Assembly: GCA_034669145.1 (NCBI GenBank) | Contig: JAXDNY010000268.1 | Coordinates: 1 to 64,000 of the forward strand | Reading direction: 5' to 3' | DNA: 64,000 nucleotides | Source of the DNA: PALSA-894 sp034669145 | Lineage (GTDB): Bacteria; Pseudomonadota; Alphaproteobacteria; Rhizobiales; Xanthobacteraceae | Shown: positions 24,001 to 32,176 of the stretch, piece by piece | Layout: each line of letters begins with the position of its first letter | How positions within the stretch are numbered: position 1 is the first letter of the stretch | Made by a program: the position numbers and the translations under genes | Notes under the pieces: generated by a model | What the model saw: the letters and a program-made list of their open reading frames with translations, nothing else | The model's database searches: none | What the model was told of the DNA's origin: nothing

Positions 24001-25450
24001 ATTCCGCAGGTTCGAGTTCCGTCGCCAGGTCGTTGATGATCGCAGGCAAGGATGTGGTGACAGGGTGTGCCTTCGCCATTTCGGCGACGCCACGGTGCAG
24101 CACCGCAACCACCTCGCGATAGCTGAGCCGTTCCTCGACGGCGACATCTTCGATCAGCGCGGCCACGAAGCTGCGGCGATTGAACTGCGTGCCGGCCTCG
24201 CGCAATACGTAGCGCAGCGCGATATGCCAGAGCAGTCGCGCCAGCGCCGGATCGCTCAACGCCACGATCGGTTCCGACCGATGCAGCGTGCGGATGTCGA
24301 TCATGTATTCGAGGATCGGCGCCGCTGCCTCCGGCTCCAGCACGGTGAGCAGCCGGCCAAGCGCCGTCGTGCTCATGACCTCGGTGACACGCCTCAATAT
24401 GGCGTCGTTCCAGGCATGACGCCGGAACAGCCGTGCAAGCGCATCCGGATCGTCGTTTGCGAGCAGGAGCATGAGCGTCTCGGGCTTCGTGCCGCTCCCG
24501 CTTCCGTGCAGCAGGAATTGTTCAAGCAGATCGATCGGCGCGGGAACCGAGACTGGCGCTACCGCGTGCGCGAGGGAATGATCGGATGCCTCCTTTGACT
24601 CCAGCTCACCAATCGTGCCGGCCAAAGCAATCTCGTTCCCCGGACCATCGCTGTCGTCGCGAACCGAAAGCACCGATTCAATACGTTCCGTGTTCGGCAG
24701 CTCGACTTCTGCATTCGATAGCTCGGCGACGCTCGCGCGCAGCCGGCGCTCGAAGGCCCGGGCATCGAATACGGCATCCGCTTCGGTCAACACATGACGC
24801 AGAACGAGCGGCCAGAGCAGTCGGGCAAACGATGCGTCGGAAACCGGAACGATCCGGTTGACGCGATGGATTCGCCGTAGATTCACTATGGATTCGAGAA
24901 TCGAAGTCGCGTTGTCCGACTCGAGCAAATGCAGCAACCGTTCGAGATCGGTGAAAGACAACTGCTTGCCGAGCCGTTCGACTAGCTCCGGACGGGAGCG
25001 GTGACGGCGCACCAATTGAACGAGCGTGTCGGGCTCGCTGTCGATCAGTGCGGAGAGCAACGCCGCGGGATCGCCCGCTTCATCGCCGCGCACCTGATAA
25101 GGCCAGATCCCCCGTAGCAGATATCGCGTGAGCAAATCGAGCAGCGCCGCGCCGGCAGGCAACACCTCGAGCGCGTTTGGACGCCGCGCTTGCGCCGGCA
25201 CGTCATTGCTGCCGTCCAGCGCACGCATCAACGCATCGCGCAGCGCCGTTTCCAGCCGCTCGGCGGCAAGCTCGAGCCGTTCGGCCGGTATCGTCCCGAT
25301 ATCAAGATCGATGCGGCCGATGCCGAGGACCAGATCCGGTCTGTCGAACTCGTCGAGCACCCGTTCGATGGTCGGCAGCAACGACGTTCGGTTGAGATCT
25401 CCGACGCGGTCGAGCAGTTGGACTGCCTGCGACTCGGTGGCGACTTCCAC
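21098..25450 (-). CDS. Contractile injection system tape-measure protein (CIS_TMP family)
   Basis: 1450 aa from a GTG at 25450. The C-terminal 190 residues carry the family signature: PIYIGNAGLVLANPFLPRLF, then GVHLLQYLVDG, EPVLVLNKLLCGLPI, IDNWPIIRGTSVAVLRETFL, and PWSIGIVFHRWM near the end. The long helical middle, with repeated LLxxLE-type blocks (for example FTDLERLLHLLESDNATSIL and TALGRLLTVLEPEAAAPILE), sets tube length. The start is uncertain: the frame is open upstream to 25492 and reads HAIGHQTLEVEVATES, a plausible family N-terminus, but no ATG, GTG or TTG occurs there. It lies between the second baseplate gene and the AAA+ gene. Confidence 0.9.
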   Translation of the reverse strand: MEVATESQAVQLLDRVGDLNRTSLLPTIERVLDEFDRPDLVLGIGRIDLDIGTIPAERLELAAERLETALRDALMRALDGSNDVPAQARRPNALEVLPAGAALLDLLTRYLLRGIWPYQVRGDEAGDPAALLSALIDSEPDTLVQLVRRHRSRPELVERLGKQLSFTDLERLLHLLESDNATSILESIVNLRRIHRVNRIVPVSDASFARLLWPLVLRHVLTEADAVFDARAFERRLRASVAELSNAEVELPNTERIESVLSVRDDSDGPGNEIALAGTIGELESKEASDHSLAHAVAPVSVPAPIDLLEQFLLHGSGSGTKPETLMLLLANDDPDALARLFRRHAWNDAILRRVTEVMSTTALGRLLTVLEPEAAAPILEYMIDIRTLHRSEPIVALSDPALARLLWHIALRYVLREAGTQFNRRSFVAALIEDVAVEERLSYREVVAVLHRGVAEMAKAHPVTTSLPAIINDLATELEPAEFHVGPLSALERLLRDGRQVSAAELRQAIEITQEQDPLGLRRLLRWHAERDPARIVQTVGAALSVPSLIRLLLHTDAAQEVVALALRLASAPTSGTLPAHRLDIAVVAAIALSGAPAEGSGLLARIVQSVAQVAGVAPTRLAISLATRRDGGNASGPSGLGQTADGGHVALTRAFDSQDSAVEADDIAALYVRLDQFRHFLRTGVLPWRDILAEPALTPHRLVDSLARAWPGFVRAALAATRLHRSTLGSALARLTEADVARVIGWLLPGDAAARELPAAIAAHAAKAINRKAFQADVIAALVEGRPLDLEAFAATSAGIRATPTDLETADRLISVLAEGIGQREIAPPNWQELLIRLLTRDPQAARRFLTAGTSRPAGLARLAELCAPPFLERLLAALVPAAASTLTALGESLTAYGAHRGPGRQAITEAILTEALSIEPDTVPGFALMPRLLRTLFGDAMPPSLMPALRRDLLPSLPRGIAAAVAAAIGWEEIRHRRDAVSLQASSDDRAGRLRLVDDDGIRPVTAAIDPRETEAPTRRQMPELINERLDAWLRAWRSGDAEARAEPEGVHTEWLFRALADRDLSRASPGMEVPELLSELLGQLVESPRPELAARLAAFLHQARNHADLIRLLPERLLARLIILAVPHVGRDLLEAGELLAETAVAAGSPFDRAALWQALFATAAAPPGERTVARLAEHVFTMAGRVAHGASAVRRDTRAEALLRAAARRARDAGHVSLVSVLSGRQGALVAAYTGTRHHAPARAAAAAVRAKRQTPPIRARTAFRLGGDDDAALKGEPIYIGNAGLVLANPFLPRLFDALGLMESGEDGKWRLRASAASRGVHLLQYLVDGRTDRAEPVLVLNKLLCGLPISTPIERDIEPSETERETCDTLLRSMIDNWPIIRGTSVAVLRETFLQRDGKLTLAEGGWRLQVQRKTLDVLVDQVPWSIGIVFHRWMPGALHVTW

Positions 25451-25485
25451 CTCCAGGGTCTGATGCCCGATCGCGTGCGGAAGCG

Positions 25486-27660
25486 TTACGATGGATCGCC
25501 TCCATCACCGTATGCGGTTGCTGCCGCGTCCGGCTCGGCCGGGCACTGCAACAGGAGCTCGCGCATCTGCACCGAGCGCTGCACGATCGGCCGTGGATCG
25601 CGCGCGCGCAGCGCTTCGCACCAGGCCGCATGCAAGGCTTTGAAGCTGCTCGCACGATGCGATTCGATAAAGCGCGTGACGACGGCGATGTGAGCCGGCG
25701 CGTTGACGCGCAACAGTGTGGCAACCTGGCGGCGAAATCCGGGATCCTGGCGCTCGGCATCCGGCACACAAACCACAGCGCTGACGGTCAGTCCGTAATC
25801 GAACCCGCCGCCCGCCGTCGCCGCATCGCGCAGCCTCCTGCCGGCGCGCAGCAGCACGTGTTCGACGATGTAGAGCTGCCGGTCATCTGCGGCGGTCGGC
25901 GAAGCCGATGCATCAGGGTCCATTCCGAGCTGGAGGCGGCTCCTGATCTCGATCCCCGCGACGTTGCGCGCCGATCGCTTCGCCAGATAGTCGAAGCCGC
26001 GGCCTCGCGCGCGCGTCGCGAGGGCAAGGCGACGGAGCAAGCCGAGCTTCGCCTCGATCAGCTTTTCGCCGCCGTCCTCCGTGTTCGTGCCATTGCCGCG
26101 ACGGCCCCGCATCTCTCCCGGCAGTTCTTCCGCATAAAGGGCGAGCAGAAGGTCGAGAAACCGGTTGCGCCGCTCGACCCAGGGATCGTTCGCGCGACGC
26201 ACGCGATCGATCGCCGCGGAATCGTGGAGCAATTCGTCCGCATCCGGAATCGCCTCGGCAAGCGACTGGCCGAAATAGCTGCGATCGAGATCGGGCTCGA
26301 TCGAAAGCAAATCCTTCGCGCGAGAGAGCTGACCAAGATAGTCCGCCAGCAATTGCTCGAAGACGAGGAGATATCCCTTGAGCTGCTTTGCCTGCGCGCG
26401 GCGCAGCGGCGGGGCATCCGGAGGCAGGCCGTTCGGCCCGATCCCGTACGTCGCAGGGAACTGGGCCTGGACCGAACTGTATTTGGCGAGGTCGCGATGC
26501 CGTCCACGCGGCAATGCGAAGGTGTCCTCGTAGTCCCGACTCAACGGATATGTGCGCCGATGCGTGTGCCACCGCCGGGCGAGTTCCTGACGCACGCGTT
26601 CGCGATCGGGCCGGCAGACGCTGCCCTGCCGCACGAGCCGGAGCGGCAAAAACTTCAATTCGAAGCCCGGGTCGAGCCGCAGGATCTCGCCCGGCTGGAC
26701 CTGAATTGCGTCGGTGACGCCGTAGGTCTTTCGGCCGACGCGAACCGTCACTTCATTTACGCTCAGCACACCCGGGCACGAGGCCATCGCCTTGACCAGC
26801 TGCGCGCAGTGGATCTGCTCGGCCCTGCAGGCAAGCTGGGCGTCCTCGATGAAACCGTTGCGCATCAGCGGGCCTTCGAGGATTTCCGAAGGCGGGCGGC
26901 CCGCCGCAACCAGGTCGGTGAGCGGCGTGCGGCGCAGCTCCGGCGCGAGGAACTGGCCGGCACGATAAAGCAGCTCGGCCATGATGGCTTCGGGCGCGTC
27001 GGCCCCGTCGATGACCGCGGTGGCATGAACGACGGTGCGCGCCGGACGCAATACGGTGATCCGATGCACGTCCTCGCACAGGCCGCGATGGCGGGCGTAG
27101 ATGCTCAGAGCCTGCTGAATGAGCGGATCCGGCGGCGCGCATTCGCAAACGCATGGGTCCGCCGCGGGCGCGTAGAGCAGAACGTGATAGAGCCCGTCGA
27201 CCCAGCGGGCATCGGCCTTTGATGTCCGACCTGACTCCGGCTCGGCAAAAGAAGGCGCGACAGGCAGGCGGGCGGCGCCCGGTTTGTCCGGTCTCCACGG
27301 TTCGAACCAGGCGTTGCCAAGACCGGCAACACGATCGACCAGCAGCTTGCGAAAATCGTTCGCAGTGACCGGATCGCTCGGCAGGATACGCCGCGGCAGA
27401 TACAGTGCCTGGCGGCGCATGTCGATGCGCCCGTCCGGGCCCGCGAGCAGGTCTTTCACCGGGAATCCGGCGCGGTAGGACAGTTCCGTCAGCGCGTAGG
27501 AGAACTGCTCGAGTATCGTGACGCCGGGGTCATGCTCGTTATAGTCGGTCCAGACGTCACCCGAGACTTGCTGGATAAAGCGCAGCGCCTCGACGCGTAT
27601 CGACTCGTAGTCGAGTGCCGGATCTGACGGGCGACGCGGAATGACATCGGATAGCGACAT
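25486..27660 (-). CDS. eCIS baseplate protein (Afp12/gpI-like)
   Basis: 724 aa. The N-terminus DVWTDYNEHDPGVTILEQFS followed by YALTELSYRAGFPVKDLL is the entry motif of baseplate wedge proteins of contractile systems. The middle has LKGYLLVFEQLLADYLGQLS, and the C-terminal third (HVLLRAGRR, VSAVVCVPDAERQDPGFRRQ) is seen in large Afp12-type proteins. It lies between the J-like gene and the tape-measure gene, the usual eCIS order. The role is structural: linking the hub to the sheath. Confidence 0.8.
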   Translation of the reverse strand: MSLSDVIPRRPSDPALDYESIRVEALRFIQQVSGDVWTDYNEHDPGVTILEQFSYALTELSYRAGFPVKDLLAGPDGRIDMRRQALYLPRRILPSDPVTANDFRKLLVDRVAGLGNAWFEPWRPDKPGAARLPVAPSFAEPESGRTSKADARWVDGLYHVLLYAPAADPCVCECAPPDPLIQQALSIYARHRGLCEDVHRITVLRPARTVVHATAVIDGADAPEAIMAELLYRAGQFLAPELRRTPLTDLVAAGRPPSEILEGPLMRNGFIEDAQLACRAEQIHCAQLVKAMASCPGVLSVNEVTVRVGRKTYGVTDAIQVQPGEILRLDPGFELKFLPLRLVRQGSVCRPDRERVRQELARRWHTHRRTYPLSRDYEDTFALPRGRHRDLAKYSSVQAQFPATYGIGPNGLPPDAPPLRRAQAKQLKGYLLVFEQLLADYLGQLSRAKDLLSIEPDLDRSYFGQSLAEAIPDADELLHDSAAIDRVRRANDPWVERRNRFLDLLLALYAEELPGEMRGRRGNGTNTEDGGEKLIEAKLGLLRRLALATRARGRGFDYLAKRSARNVAGIEIRSRLQLGMDPDASASPTAADDRQLYIVEHVLLRAGRRLRDAATAGGGFDYGLTVSAVVCVPDAERQDPGFRRQVATLLRVNAPAHIAVVTRFIESHRASSFKALHAAWCEALRARDPRPIVQRSVQMRELLLQCPAEPDAAATAYGDGGDPS

Positions 27661-27714
27661 AACTCGACCTCAGGCAGGTCAGACAACTGCCCTCATGTGT
27701 CAGCGAAACGGCAT

Positions 27715-30700
27715 TCAGGCATATGCACTCTCGGCGACCGCTGGGACACACCCGCCCAATCCCGCCGTTTCGGCGACAGCAACGATATCATGGCGGGCAG
27801 CTGACGTGGGCACGCACCAGTGCGCGCTTGAAAGATCGGGCGTATAGCTCAGCTCCAGACCGACCATGCTCGCGACATAGGGCCGGCTTTCAATGAAGCC
27901 GACGATCGCCGTTCGGATCTCGGGCCGTCCGGCATCATCGGGCAAATCCAATCCGCCCGAGCATGGCGAAAGGAACTCGCACAGATCGTCATTGAGCCGA
28001 AGGGACGCATTGCCGTCGGTGGTCCGGAACACGACATGCACCCGTGCGGCGATCCGAACGTAGATCGGGTCGACCACAAGAATGCGTGCAAAGGGATTGG
28101 CGGCGCCTTGAAGATTGGCCTGGATGCGTGCTCGTGTATCGACGCCGGCGCGCGGCACGAGGCTTTCCGAAGCGTCGACGCCGGCCGGACCGGGCACCAC
28201 CACCACCAAAACCTCACCCGGGTTGCGAGTTCGAGCCACACCGCGCGCCCCAAGCACGCGGATCTTTGCGATCTCAGGGAAGCGCTCGAGCACGAGCCGC
28301 TCGTAATCCCATCCCTGACACGCGCGCTCCTTGTGACGGAGCCGTTCACCGAGGCGGATCGGCAGAACCGCGGCCGACTCGGCGATCTCGCCGCCAAACG
28401 AGGCGAGCGGCTGGTCGATCGCCGCGATCTCGCGCAGCATCGGCACGGCGGCCTTCACTGTCTTGGCCGGGATCGGAATCAGCGTTTCCTCGCGATCCAC
28501 CAGCCGGGTGGCGGACAGCGCATGAGGAGTGACCGCCAGCACCGAGGGGAAGCCCTCAGGATCGCTGCGCGGCTCCACGCGCAGCCAGCACAGCCGACTG
28601 TCCGTCGCGCCGGGTGTCAGCGGTGGCAAGTCGAACGAGACAATTCCGGAGCGGGACAGCGCGTTCGTGCCGTCGTGGCGAACGGCATTGTGCGGCAGGT
28701 CGACCCATTCACCGGCGACACGATGCCGCCACGCCACGCGGCATGCATCATTCGAGGCGGCCGACTCGTTGGCCATGCGGAACAGCAGCGTCAGCGGCTG
28801 CGCGGCGCCGAGCCCGCCGAAGCCCAAATCGAAGTGCGTCAGCGCGGCAGACGTGGGCAGCAGGGTCACAATATCGTCGGGGCCCTGCGCGACCGATGCC
28901 AATGCTCCCGACGGGAGCAGGTGCATGAACTGCCCGGTGCGGTCCGCGTGGCGGTCGGTCGCATCGTAGTCAACCGAGAGGCCGGCGATCTGGGGTTGCC
29001 AAGGCGGATTAGGGTAGGCGTGAGCGAGGTCGGGAGGAGGCAGCGCCTCGACGGGCGCCGGAAACAGTCCGATCAGGCCGAGCAGTTTGCAAAACCAGCA
29101 CTTCCGAGGCGGCTCCACAGCAGGCGCTGGCGGTTGAACCGCATTGAGGACGTTCGGCGGATAAAGCTCGTCGCCGAACCCGAACGCCGGCTCGCTCAAT
29201 GTCAGCCGCAGCGCCGCGGCAAGCGGCTCACGCGGCCTCGTGTCGGAGATCGGAGGAATTTCGAACGTCAGGCTGGTCGTCGGGACGAGACGGCCCCATG
29301 CGTTGGGCATGTTGCCGGGCGGATCAGTGCGGAACAGATAAACGGACGCTCCGCTCTCGGCCGGCAATGGCAATGCCCAAGGAAGATCGCCTCGCACGCT
29401 GAACATCGCGCGAAACGAGCGGTTGTCGATCGGCTGACTGATCGGCTCGCGATCCGTGCCGATCACATACTGTTCGTAGTAGCCGGCGAAGCCGGATGGA
29501 TGGGTCGGCAATCCGAGCCACTGGATGGTGACGGTCAGGCGATGGAGCGTCTTGGTGAAAAGCTCCGGGTGCCGGATATCGAACCACGCATCGACCCGGG
29601 CCGGTGATCCGAATGGAACGAAGGGAGCCGCCGCATCGACGATGCCCGTCGACGTCGTGATGCGAAGACCGGGAAGGTTTTTCACACTCGCTTCGATGGT
29701 TACGTTTTCAATCGGCAGCCACTCCAGGAGGGAGAGCGGATAGACCTTGACTGTGCCGCCGGCGCCCGAAAGCGTCACAGGATCCTGGCGAAGCCGCGCC
29801 ATCAGTGCCGGGAGATCCGGATCAGGAGCCGGATCGGACGGCGCGCGTTCGCGCAGCGGATCGAGGGCAACAATCGGGGGTGCCGTCGGAGGCAAATCGA
29901 AGCGGAATGAGATGCTCCATTGGCCCATCGCGCCAGGCGCCACCTCGACGTTGAACGCCGCAACCTGCTGCCATTCCTTTTCAGTCGTCACCCAGAGGCC
30001 GAAGGCCTGCTCCAGCAGCCGACCTAGCGCAAGATCCGCCGCAAGGCCGGTCGCCGCCGAGATGTGCCGCAGCAGCGGATCGAGGACCGACTGGCGAACC
30101 TTCGCGTCCGACCACAGGGCAATCGTGACCGATCGATGTCCGCCTGTGAGCAGGAGAGATCGCGACGCGACGGCAAAGCCGAGCGCTGCCGGGGTGGCCA
30201 AGATCTTGCCGGCTGTTTCCGCGGCCGGGGCACCGAAGATCGGCCAGCCCTGTGATGCCTCATCCGCCAGCACACCGCCCGGACCTACCGCCGTTTCCGC
30301 GACGATGATGCGTTGAAGGCGGGCGCGGCCCACGTCGGGAAGAGGGTCCGGAACGATGTCGTCGTACAGCGGACCGCGTATCGCCCGCAGGGTGCGCACC
30401 CTTACGAGCGTCGCCGGCGTGACCTTCAGAGTCCGTTCCGCCGCAAACAGGATTGGATGACCCTTTTCGTCGGCGCCGGCGGGGAAACGCGTGCCGAGTG
30501 GCACAACGGCCTCGTCCACGCCTGGACGCGGGGCGAGCGTAAAGCAAAGGAACATCCGGTCCGGGGCCGGCCGTCGCAAAGGTTCGTGCAGCAACTCGCG
30601 GTAGTAGAAGTCGACGAGCCGGCTTGGCAGGTCGTTGATTCGCTCTTGCGCCGTGGCAAACTGCTTTGCGAACGCCATGAAGAGAGCGATGTGCGGCTTG

Positions 30701-31428
30701 TGGTGCGGTTCGTCGAGACAAGCGTCGAACTCACCCTGTGCGCGGCGGGCAAGATCCGCTACGGCGCTCAAGAACGTATCAAACAAGGAGTCGAGGGAAG
30801 CGATCGCCGCATCGATTTTTTGCCGTCGTAGATGACCTCGATAAATCGAGCCATCGGGACAAATTTCACCGATCCGCCAGACCTGCTGAAAATGACCGCA
30901 GTCCAGATGGACCGGGCGACCGAGCGCGCCCGGTTGGCCGGCGCCGTGTGCGCGGAGCCGCTCGAGCAACGGAGCAAGCTCATGGCGAATCCGCGAGGCC
31001 AGCAACCGGCGCACCGACGCGGTCACCGTGCTCGGCTCAAGATACTCGACCGTCGCCAGCCAGCCATCGACCTCACGAGCGAGCGCCAGGATCGTGTCAA
31101 AAAGCTGCTCCAGCAGATCGAGCTTGCGCACGTCCGACGTTTCATGCTGCGCGCGCAGCCGTAGCCGGCGGAATTCCTTGGATCGGCCAGTTGCATCGAA
31201 TGTCACGATGGCGGCGAGCACCATGGCGATGTCCGCGCGAAAGAAATCGGACCAGTGGCCGTCAGGTGTGTCGTCGAGATCGAAGTAGCGAACTTGCTTG
31301 GCAAAGCGCGGGGCGAAGGCGAGGAGATCGGGAAAGGTGCGCTCGTCGATCTTGACGTAGCCCGGTTCAAGTGCCACCCGCCGGCGCCCGGCCTGGCTCG
31401 TCCAGCGCGTGATGACGAGCGGCGCCAT
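27715..31428 (-). CDS. Baseplate J/gp47-like protein of the eCIS (Afp11-type)
   Basis: 1237 aa from the ATG at 31428 (MAPLVITRWTSQAGRRRVAL); the longer frame to 31827 would overlap the gp25 gene. The C-terminal 200 residues match gpJ: WDYERLVLERFPEIAKIRVL, VVVVPGPAG, PIYVRIAARVHVVFR, and DDLCEFLSPCSGGLDLPDD. Large N-terminal parts (DFFRADIAMVLAAIVTFDAT, YYRELLHEPLRRPAPDRMFL) are specific to eCIS versions. It forms the baseplate wedge with the neighbouring gp25 protein. Its start lies 3 bp after the gp25 stop. Confidence 0.87.
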   Translation of the reverse strand: MAPLVITRWTSQAGRRRVALEPGYVKIDERTFPDLLAFAPRFAKQVRYFDLDDTPDGHWSDFFRADIAMVLAAIVTFDATGRSKEFRRLRLRAQHETSDVRKLDLLEQLFDTILALAREVDGWLATVEYLEPSTVTASVRRLLASRIRHELAPLLERLRAHGAGQPGALGRPVHLDCGHFQQVWRIGEICPDGSIYRGHLRRQKIDAAIASLDSLFDTFLSAVADLARRAQGEFDACLDEPHHKPHIALFMAFAKQFATAQERINDLPSRLVDFYYRELLHEPLRRPAPDRMFLCFTLAPRPGVDEAVVPLGTRFPAGADEKGHPILFAAERTLKVTPATLVRVRTLRAIRGPLYDDIVPDPLPDVGRARLQRIIVAETAVGPGGVLADEASQGWPIFGAPAAETAGKILATPAALGFAVASRSLLLTGGHRSVTIALWSDAKVRQSVLDPLLRHISAATGLAADLALGRLLEQAFGLWVTTEKEWQQVAAFNVEVAPGAMGQWSISFRFDLPPTAPPIVALDPLRERAPSDPAPDPDLPALMARLRQDPVTLSGAGGTVKVYPLSLLEWLPIENVTIEASVKNLPGLRITTSTGIVDAAAPFVPFGSPARVDAWFDIRHPELFTKTLHRLTVTIQWLGLPTHPSGFAGYYEQYVIGTDREPISQPIDNRSFRAMFSVRGDLPWALPLPAESGASVYLFRTDPPGNMPNAWGRLVPTTSLTFEIPPISDTRPREPLAAALRLTLSEPAFGFGDELYPPNVLNAVQPPAPAVEPPRKCWFCKLLGLIGLFPAPVEALPPPDLAHAYPNPPWQPQIAGLSVDYDATDRHADRTGQFMHLLPSGALASVAQGPDDIVTLLPTSAALTHFDLGFGGLGAAQPLTLLFRMANESAASNDACRVAWRHRVAGEWVDLPHNAVRHDGTNALSRSGIVSFDLPPLTPGATDSRLCWLRVEPRSDPEGFPSVLAVTPHALSATRLVDREETLIPIPAKTVKAAVPMLREIAAIDQPLASFGGEIAESAAVLPIRLGERLRHKERACQGWDYERLVLERFPEIAKIRVLGARGVARTRNPGEVLVVVVPGPAGVDASESLVPRAGVDTRARIQANLQGAANPFARILVVDPIYVRIAARVHVVFRTTDGNASLRLNDDLCEFLSPCSGGLDLPDDAGRPEIRTAIVGFIESRPYVASMVGLELSYTPDLSSAHWCVPTSAARHDIVAVAETAGLGGCVPAVAESAYA

Positions 31429-31430
31429 GG

Positions 31431-31865
31431 TCACCCCACTGTGCCCGGCAGCGCCAGCGTCGCCTCGCGCAGGTAGAACGGATAGACGAAGTTGCTTCGC
31501 GTGTTGGTGCGGCGGACGACGAAGTCCACCTCGATCCGAACCAGCCCGTCCTCGGCCGGATCCTGCACGACCTCGACGGCGAGCAGATCGATGCGCGGCT
31601 CCCACAGCACGATCGCCTGCTCGACCATGTCCTTCAGCTCGGTGAGCAGCGTCGTCGTCAGGTCGCGGAATACCATCCGCCACAGGTCGCAGCCGTACAG
31701 CGGCACCATCACGCGCTCGCCCTGCGCGGTCGAGAACAGGATGTGCAGGCTCTCGCGAATGTCGGCGAGGCCGCTGACCATCTCCACCCCTTGCAGCACG
31801 CGCGAGAATGTCGGCGGGAAGCCCCATCCGGTTCCCAGGAATGCGGGTTGCGCAGGCGCCGCCAT
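31431..31865 (-). CDS. gpW/gp25 family baseplate protein
   Basis: 144 aa from the ATG at 31865 (MAAPAQPAFLGTGWGFPPTF). The family core is visible: ADIRESLHILFSTAQGERVM, PLYGCDLW and LREA near the C-terminus. Gp25 proteins are the smallest wedge component and share a fold with T6SS TssE. It sits between PAAR and the J-like protein. Longer starts to 31916 would run into the PAAR gene. Confidence 0.92.
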   Translation of the reverse strand: MAAPAQPAFLGTGWGFPPTFSRVLQGVEMVSGLADIRESLHILFSTAQGERVMVPLYGCDLWRMVFRDLTTTLLTELKDMVEQAIVLWEPRIDLLAVEVVQDPAEDGLVRIEVDFVVRRTNTRSNFVYPFYLREATLALPGTVG

Positions 31866-31866
31866 G

Positions 31867-32166
31867 TCAGCCGCCGATCTCGACGGTGGGAAAGCCCATG
31901 ATGATCGCGCCGCCATGCGCGCAGTTATCGCCGAGGCGCGCCGCCGGCAGGCCCATGATCAGCACGGTCGCCGAGCCCTTGACGATGCTGTCGGGCGGCC
32001 CGACGCAGAGCGCCATGTCGCTCACCCGCGCGGCCGGAAGGTTGCCGATCAGCACGGTCGGCGCGCAGGGCCCGAGGATCGGTCCGCCGACATGGGGAAT
32101 CGGCGGCAGCCCGGGGGTGACCATCGGGCATTGATGCATGTCGGTCAGTCGCGCTGCAGGTGGCAT
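31867..32166 (-). CDS. PAAR-domain spike tip protein
   Basis: 99 aa, MPPAARLTDMHQCPMVTPGL at the start. Repeated PAAR-type strands are visible (LIGNLPAARVSDMALC, IMGLPAARLGDNCAHGGAII). It caps the VgrG-like spike and binds a metal with His/Cys residues. It begins 10 bp after the VgrG-like gene. Confidence 0.94.
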   Translation of the reverse strand: MPPAARLTDMHQCPMVTPGLPPIPHVGGPILGPCAPTVLIGNLPAARVSDMALCVGPPDSIVKGSATVLIMGLPAARLGDNCAHGGAIIMGFPTVEIGG

Positions 32167-32176
32167 GGGTCCCCTC

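Noticed and set aside
25630..27222. 530-aa open frame on the plus strand
   Set aside because: Antisense shadow of the second baseplate gene.
28036..29607. 523-aa open frame on the plus strand
   Set aside because: Antisense shadow of the baseplate J-like gene, which has clear motifs on the other strand.
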